A DNA stretch of 64,000 bases from CAJQQK01 sp963696075 (GTDB lineage: Bacteria > Pseudomonadota > Alphaproteobacteria > Rhizobiales > Hyphomicrobiaceae). The position numbers and the translations under genes were made by a program. This document shows positions 60,008 to 64,000 of the stretch, piece by piece (the first letter of the stretch is position 1; every line of letters begins with the position of its first letter). The notes below the pieces were generated by a model. The model did not search any database, had not been told where the DNA came from, and saw only the letters and a program-made list of their open reading frames with translations. The stretch spans positions 62,001-126,000 of the forward strand of contig CAVOJD010000030.1 in assembly GCA_963696075.1 (NCBI GenBank). Reading direction: 5' to 3'.

Positions 60008-60395
60008 CTAGCCTTGGAGTGGTTGCCCACCCCAAACCTCATTGAGCTGTGTTCCTCCCGGACGCCACCGGTAACGTGCGCAATTTTCAGGATTGTGCGC
60101 TTCGCGACAGCGGCGCTTTTCGCCGTCCGAGAATGCGCGATTGGCGTTCAAGGCGCAAGGGATTATTAGGCCTCTTCGGGACTTAGCCAGTCACTTAGGC
60201 TTAATCAGCTGATCCGGGTGCTGCCATATGATTGTGGTTGGAGGGGGGGGTGAGTGCGCGGCGAGGCCGGTGGCGCGGCGTTTGCTGTGTTTGCCTGCTC
60301 CGACGGTGCGAAGGGGCTGCGATATCGCAAGCGTGATCGCGTTTTCAGGCACCATCAGTGGTCATAATAGGGGCTGACGTGACACGAGAGGGGCC
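60008..60395. other. Divergent intergenic region without a gene
   Basis: The 388 bases separate the ABC operon (minus) from prpF (plus) and should hold both promoters. Visible features are a nine-base-pair imperfect hairpin GTGCGCAAT/ATTGTGCGC (60076-60100), a small CGGCG/CGCCG stem (about 60112-60126) and a run of G residues near 60241. No frame is coding and no binding-protein gene is present. Confidence 0.55.
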
Positions 60396-61631
60396 ATGAA
60401 ACAACGCAGGATCAAAGCTGCCTTTATCCGCGGCGGCACGAGCAAGGGCGTCTTCTTCCGGGCGGGCGATCTGCCGGCAGAGGCTGGCGAGCGGGATGCG
60501 GTGCTGCTTCGGGCGCTGGGCAGTCCGGACCCGTACGTGCGTCAGCTTGACGGGCTTGGTGGTGGGATCTCATCCCTCTCGAAGGCCGTGATCGTCGGGC
60601 GCAGCACGCATCCTGAGGCAGACGTCGATTATACGTTTGCGCAGGTGGCCGTCGACCGCCCGGTGGTGGATTTTGCTGGCACATGCGGGAACCTCTCGTC
60701 GGCGGTTGGGCCATTTGCGATCGAAGAGGGATTGATCGAGGCGGTGGATGGCGAGGCTGTGGTTCGCGTCTTCAATACGAATACCAACAAGATTTTTCAT
60801 GCGCGTTTCCAGGTTGAAGATGGCGAAGCGGTCATCGAGGGCGAACAGGGGATACCCGGTGTTGCTTCGCTCGGCGCGCCGGTCGCGCTTGAATTCCTCG
60901 ATCCAGGGGGATCGATGACGACGGGTTTGCTGCCGACCGGAAACGTGATCGACGAGATCGAGACGACGGCCGGAGAGCGGTTTTGTGTGTCGATGGTGGA
61001 TGCGACCAATCCGATCATCTTCGTTGCTGCGGGGGATGTCGGGATTTCGGCAGCTGAGCTGCCTGAGGCCCTTGAGGCTGATGTCGCGTTCATGGATCTG
61101 ATGGACCGCATCCGGCGGGCCGGGGCGGTGGCGATGGGGCTTGCGACGTCGCCGGATGAGGCGCCACTCAATGTTCCCAAGCTCGCGATCGTGGCGCCGC
61201 CGGCTGACTTCATCGACATTCAGGGCCTGGCGGTGAAGGCTGCGGATATGGACGTGCTTGCCCGGGCGATTTCGATGGAACGCGTGCATCGCGCGCTGCC
61301 GTTGACGCTTTCGATGTGCCTTGCGTCTGCGAGCCACATTGGCGGAAGCGTCGTCAATCGGGCAACGGTCCGGGAAGCGGCCGGTCAGCAGGGTGGCCCG
61401 CGGGCAGATGTGCGCATCGGTAATCCGTCAGGTGTGATTGTTGCCGGCGCCGAGACCGTTGTGACGCCATCGGGTGGCATCGGGATCGAACGGTGCCGGG
61501 TGATCCGCACGCAGCGGCGGCTGATGGAGGGCTTCGTTACCGTGCCCGTTACGACGGGGCGTGAGGGCGCGTCGGCGGACCCGACGGCCGAGCGGGCCGG
61601 TGAGCGTGATGCCGCGAAGGTCGAGGCTTGA
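60396..61631 (+). CDS. prpF: PrpF family isomerase
   Basis: The 411-residue protein belongs to the PrpF family (two-domain diaminopimelate-epimerase fold). FIRGGTSKGVFF at about residues 10-21 holds the conserved GGTSKG motif; ATCGNLSSAVGPFAI (about residues 96-110; FAGTCGNLSS) carries the catalytic Cys. Family members isomerise 2-methylaconitate, 4-oxalomesaconate or similar. It heads a plus-strand row of catabolic genes and lies 131 bases before the SDR. Confidence 0.9.
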   Translation: MKQRRIKAAFIRGGTSKGVFFRAGDLPAEAGERDAVLLRALGSPDPYVRQLDGLGGGISSLSKAVIVGRSTHPEADVDYTFAQVAVDRPVVDFAGTCGNLSSAVGPFAIEEGLIEAVDGEAVVRVFNTNTNKIFHARFQVEDGEAVIEGEQGIPGVASLGAPVALEFLDPGGSMTTGLLPTGNVIDEIETTAGERFCVSMVDATNPIIFVAAGDVGISAAELPEALEADVAFMDLMDRIRRAGAVAMGLATSPDEAPLNVPKLAIVAPPADFIDIQGLAVKAADMDVLARAISMERVHRALPLTLSMCLASASHIGGSVVNRATVREAAGQQGGPRADVRIGNPSGVIVAGAETVVTPSGGIGIERCRVIRTQRRLMEGFVTVPVTTGREGASADPTAERAGERDAAKVEA

Positions 61632-61762
61632 GTGTCAAGTGAACCGTCGAGAATGGCTCATTCTTGATGGCTTGGCTTGCTGGCTTGCCTTGCTGGTTCG
61701 ACTCGTTCGGTTCACTTGGCTGGTGACGCTGCGCGGTGATGTGGAATTCAAGAGGACACGAG

Positions 61763-62587
61763 ATGGGACGTCTGGCAGACAAAGTGGTGTTGATTGTCGG
61801 TTGCGGCTCGGTCGGGCCTGGGTGGGGCAATGGCCGGGCGATGGCGGTTTTGTTTGCCCGTGAGGGGGCGAAGATCTTCGGCGGCGACATCGATATGGCG
61901 GCCGCCGAGGAGACGGTGCGGCTCGTGCGTGAAGCGGGCGGCGAAATCGAAATCGCGCCTGTCGACGTGACCGAGGAAGCGTCGATCAAGGCGCTGGTTG
62001 ATGCTGCGATGGCCAAGTACGGACGGATCGATGTGCTGGTGAACAACGTCGGCGGGTCGGCGCCCGGGGGGCCGGTCGAGATGGCAACGGACGTCTGGGA
62101 CCGGCAGTTCGACACCAACATTCGCTATGTGTTTTTGACGTGCAAATATGTCCTGCCGATCATGGAGGCGCAGTTCGAGGCCGACGGGCGGGGTGGTTCG
62201 ATCGTCAATCTGGCGTCGATCGCGGGGCTTCGGCATTTCGGGCCCAACGTGACGGCCTACGCTGCCTCGAAGGCGGGGCTGATCAAGTTCACCGAGGTGA
62301 CGGCGGTGCAATATGCGGCCAAGAATATTCGCCTCAATATCGTCGTGCCGGGGTTGATGCACACGCCGCTGGTCGAGACGCGGCTGGTCGGGCAGAGGGC
62401 TGGCGGCGATGGCGAGAAGCTGATCCGGCAGCGCAATGCGCAGCCGCCGATGGGGCGGATGGGAGATGCCTGGGACGTGGCGCATGCGGCGCTGTTTTTT
62501 GCAAGCGATGAAGCAAAGTACGTCACGGGTGCGCAGCTCAATGTGGATGGTGGGTTGAGTGCGTCGACACGGCAGCCGCCGGTCTAG
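61763..62587 (+). CDS. SDR family oxidoreductase
   Basis: The 274-residue classical short-chain dehydrogenase has a modified nucleotide loop, GCGSVGPGWGNGRAMA (about residues 13-28), with an insertion relative to GxxxGxG. The Asn in LVNNVGG, the Ser in LASIAG, and YAASK give the catalytic set. The C-terminal VTGAQLNVDGGL is standard. GAGGA lies 8 bases before the ATG. It precedes a D-2-hydroxyacid dehydrogenase by 51 bases. Confidence 0.9.
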   Translation: MGRLADKVVLIVGCGSVGPGWGNGRAMAVLFAREGAKIFGGDIDMAAAEETVRLVREAGGEIEIAPVDVTEEASIKALVDAAMAKYGRIDVLVNNVGGSAPGGPVEMATDVWDRQFDTNIRYVFLTCKYVLPIMEAQFEADGRGGSIVNLASIAGLRHFGPNVTAYAASKAGLIKFTEVTAVQYAAKNIRLNIVVPGLMHTPLVETRLVGQRAGGDGEKLIRQRNAQPPMGRMGDAWDVAHAALFFASDEAKYVTGAQLNVDGGLSASTRQPPV

Positions 62588-62638
62588 ACGCTGACTGTTT
62601 CGCGAGAATTTCAGAAAGTCCGGAAAAAGGGTTCGACC

Positions 62639-63589
62639 ATGAAGATTGCGGTGCTCGACGATTATCAGAACGTCGCGCGTGAGTTCGCCGATTTCACGCC
62701 GCTTGAAGCGGATCACGACGTGACGATCTTCAACGAGCATCTCGGTGAGGGGGACGCGGTCGTGGCGGCGCTTGGCCAGTATGACGTCATTGCCGCGATG
62801 CGTGAACGCACGGTGTTTGACCGGGCGACGCTGGAACGGCTGCCGAACCTCAAGTTCATGGTGACGACGGGCAACCGGAACGCCTCGATCGACATGGACT
62901 TCCTCAAGGAGCGCGGCATTCCGTGTGCTTCGACAGGAGGACGGTTGCAGACGACGCCGGAGCTTGCATGGGGGCTTATTCTTGGTGTTGCCCGCAATAT
63001 CCCGACCGAGGACCGCAACGTGCGCGAGGGGCGGTGGCAAACCACGATCGGCCTCGATATGCAGGACAAGACGCTCGGCATCATCGGGCTTGGCCGACTG
63101 GGGCGTGAGATGGCGCGGATTGGCCAGGCGTTTCGCATGAATGTGATTGCGTGGAGCCAGAACCTGACGGCTGCGAGCGCGGAAGAGGCCGGGGTTCGGC
63201 GCGTCGAGAAAGATGAGCTCTTTCGCGAGGCAGACGTGCTTACCATTCACTACAAGTTGTCCGAGCGCTCGCGCGGGCTGGTGGACAAAGCCGCGATTGA
63301 CCTGATGAAACCGACGGCGATCCTGGTCAACACATCGCGTGGGCCGATTGTCGACTATCAGGCGCTGGCTGCCGCGCTTAAGGCGGGCCGGATTGGTGGA
63401 GCCGGTATCGATGTCTATGACGATGAGCCGCTGCCGGCGGGTGACATGATGCGATCGCTGCCGCGCACGGTTCTGACGCCGCATCTTGGTTATGTCAGTC
63501 ACGATACCTATCGGATTTTCTACCAGGAGACGGTCGAGAATATTCTCGCCTGGCTGAAGGGTGAGCCGATCCGGATTATCAATGACTGA
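62639..63589 (+). CDS. D-2-hydroxyacid dehydrogenase family protein
   Basis: The 316-residue NAD-dependent enzyme has the nucleotide motif GLGRLGREMA near residue 149 and the catalytic set Arg in NTSRG, Glu in DDEPLP and His in TPHLGY. It is in the 3-phosphoglycerate-dehydrogenase/glyoxylate-reductase group. Substrate not known. It follows the SDR and leads to the CoA transferase gene. Confidence 0.92.
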   Translation: MKIAVLDDYQNVAREFADFTPLEADHDVTIFNEHLGEGDAVVAALGQYDVIAAMRERTVFDRATLERLPNLKFMVTTGNRNASIDMDFLKERGIPCASTGGRLQTTPELAWGLILGVARNIPTEDRNVREGRWQTTIGLDMQDKTLGIIGLGRLGREMARIGQAFRMNVIAWSQNLTAASAEEAGVRRVEKDELFREADVLTIHYKLSERSRGLVDKAAIDLMKPTAILVNTSRGPIVDYQALAAALKAGRIGGAGIDVYDDEPLPAGDMMRSLPRTVLTPHLGYVSHDTYRIFYQETVENILAWLKGEPIRIIND

Positions 63590-63639
63590 GCGGCAAAATC
63601 AGCCGGTATAAGCATGAAAAAACGATCAGGAGAGCGACG

Positions 63640-64000
63640 GTGAGCGGTGAGACTTCACAAGGTGCAGCCCAGGGTGACATGGCAGGGCGTCGGCCGCTTG
63701 ATGGTATTCGGGTTCTTGATGTCGCGACGTTCATCGCGGCGCCGTTTGCTACGACGATCATGGCTGAGTTCGGGGCCGAGGTGATCAAGGTCGAGCATCC
63801 AAGCGGTGATCCGATGCGCCGGTTCGGCACGCCGACGGAAGCCGATGGGCAGACGCTTGCCTGGTTGAGCGAGGCGCGCAACAAACGCTCGGTGACGTTG
63901 GATCTGAAGTCGCCGGAGGATGCCGCTAAGCTCAAGGAACTGGTCAAGCGCTCGGACGTGCTGGCGGAAAATTTCCGGCCCGGTACGCTCGAAAAGTGGG
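63640..64000 (+). CDS. CaiB/BaiF-type CoA transferase (N-terminal part, runs off the window)
   Basis: The gene begins at GTG 63640 with AGGAG about 7 bases upstream and continues past the right edge; about 120 residues are visible. RPLDGIRVLDVATFIAAPFA and AEFGAEVIKVEHPSGDPMR are the classical start of class III CoA transferases, and AENFRPGTLEKW is the later loop. The active-site Asp lies beyond the window. It would exchange CoA between an acyl-CoA and a free acid. Confidence 0.92.
   Translation, partial: MSGETSQGAAQGDMAGRRPLDGIRVLDVATFIAAPFATTIMAEFGAEVIKVEHPSGDPMRRFGTPTEADGQTLAWLSEARNKRSVTLDLKSPEDAAKLKELVKRSDVLAENFRPGTLEKW

Noticed and set aside
1..64000. tRNA, rRNA, insertion sequences, attachment sites and CRISPR arrays
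   Set aside because: I looked for these on both strands and found no tRNA cloverleaf, transposase or regular spaced repeat.

Overview
The window reads as a G+C-rich (roughly 60-65 %) chromosomal segment of a heterotrophic alphaproteobacterium. Supporting features are the Caulobacter/Rhizobiales-style pilus genes (cpaB, cpaC, TadD- and TadG-like proteins), a heterotetrameric sarcosine-oxidase operon soxBDAG, a TAXI-type TRAP transporter, paired YeeE/YedE proteins with a persulfide dioxygenase-like hydrolase, and a coxG/S/L/M/D/E cluster. About 58 genes are packed with short gaps and frequent start/stop overlaps. I see no tRNA, rRNA, insertion sequence, phage gene or CRISPR array, and no recognisable DNA-binding regulator.

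Layout. 1-8.2 kb: tail of an MBL-fold lactonase, then coxG, coxS, coxL, coxM, a MoxR ATPase, a VWA protein and an HpcH/HpaI aldolase. The large subunit carries AYRGAGR, the form II signature, so CO is not a safe substrate call. 8.3-12.1 kb (minus): two NAD-dependent epimerases and a flavin monooxygenase with an NTF2-like N-terminal domain. 12.3-15.5 kb (plus): a MATE-like flippase, YjbQ and two F420-type oxidoreductases. 15.6-21 kb: a formamidase, a small unknown protein, an aroQ-oxidoreductase-aroE operon and a phytanoyl-CoA dioxygenase-like enzyme. 21-22.5 kb: a frameshifted DUF2848 gene and a gene-free stretch with a candidate minus-strand small RNA. 22.5-28.6 kb: an acetolactate-synthase-like enzyme, then a minus-strand sulfur operon (new 47-residue membrane protein, two YeeE/YedE proteins, persulfide dioxygenase-like hydrolase, SulP transporter, cytochrome c) with a palindromic operator candidate upstream.

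29-36 kb: an HlyD adaptor without its exporter and a partial tad pilus locus. 36-39 kb: a DUF4286-like protein, a Gfo/Idh/MocA oxidoreductase and a DUF2254 membrane protein. 39.5-43.3 kb: a TAXI TRAP transporter whose fused permease is frameshifted. 43.5-47.5 kb: otsB, a GH15 glycosidase and otsA, the trehalose module. 47.6-49.4 kb: a D-aminoacylase-like amidohydrolase. 49.5-55.7 kb (minus): a dihydrodipicolinate-synthase-family gene followed by soxB, soxD, soxA and soxG. 55.9-60 kb (minus): a peptide/opine-type ABC transporter lacking a binding protein. 60.4-64 kb (plus): PrpF, an SDR, a D-2-hydroxyacid dehydrogenase and the start of a CoA transferase.

Taken together the genes suggest a scavenger of oxidised organic acids, amides and methylated amines, with sulfide detoxification and trehalose stress protection. 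Two genes (DUF2848, TRAP permease) each carry one surplus base relative to the conserved reading frame, which may be real mutations or assembly errors.
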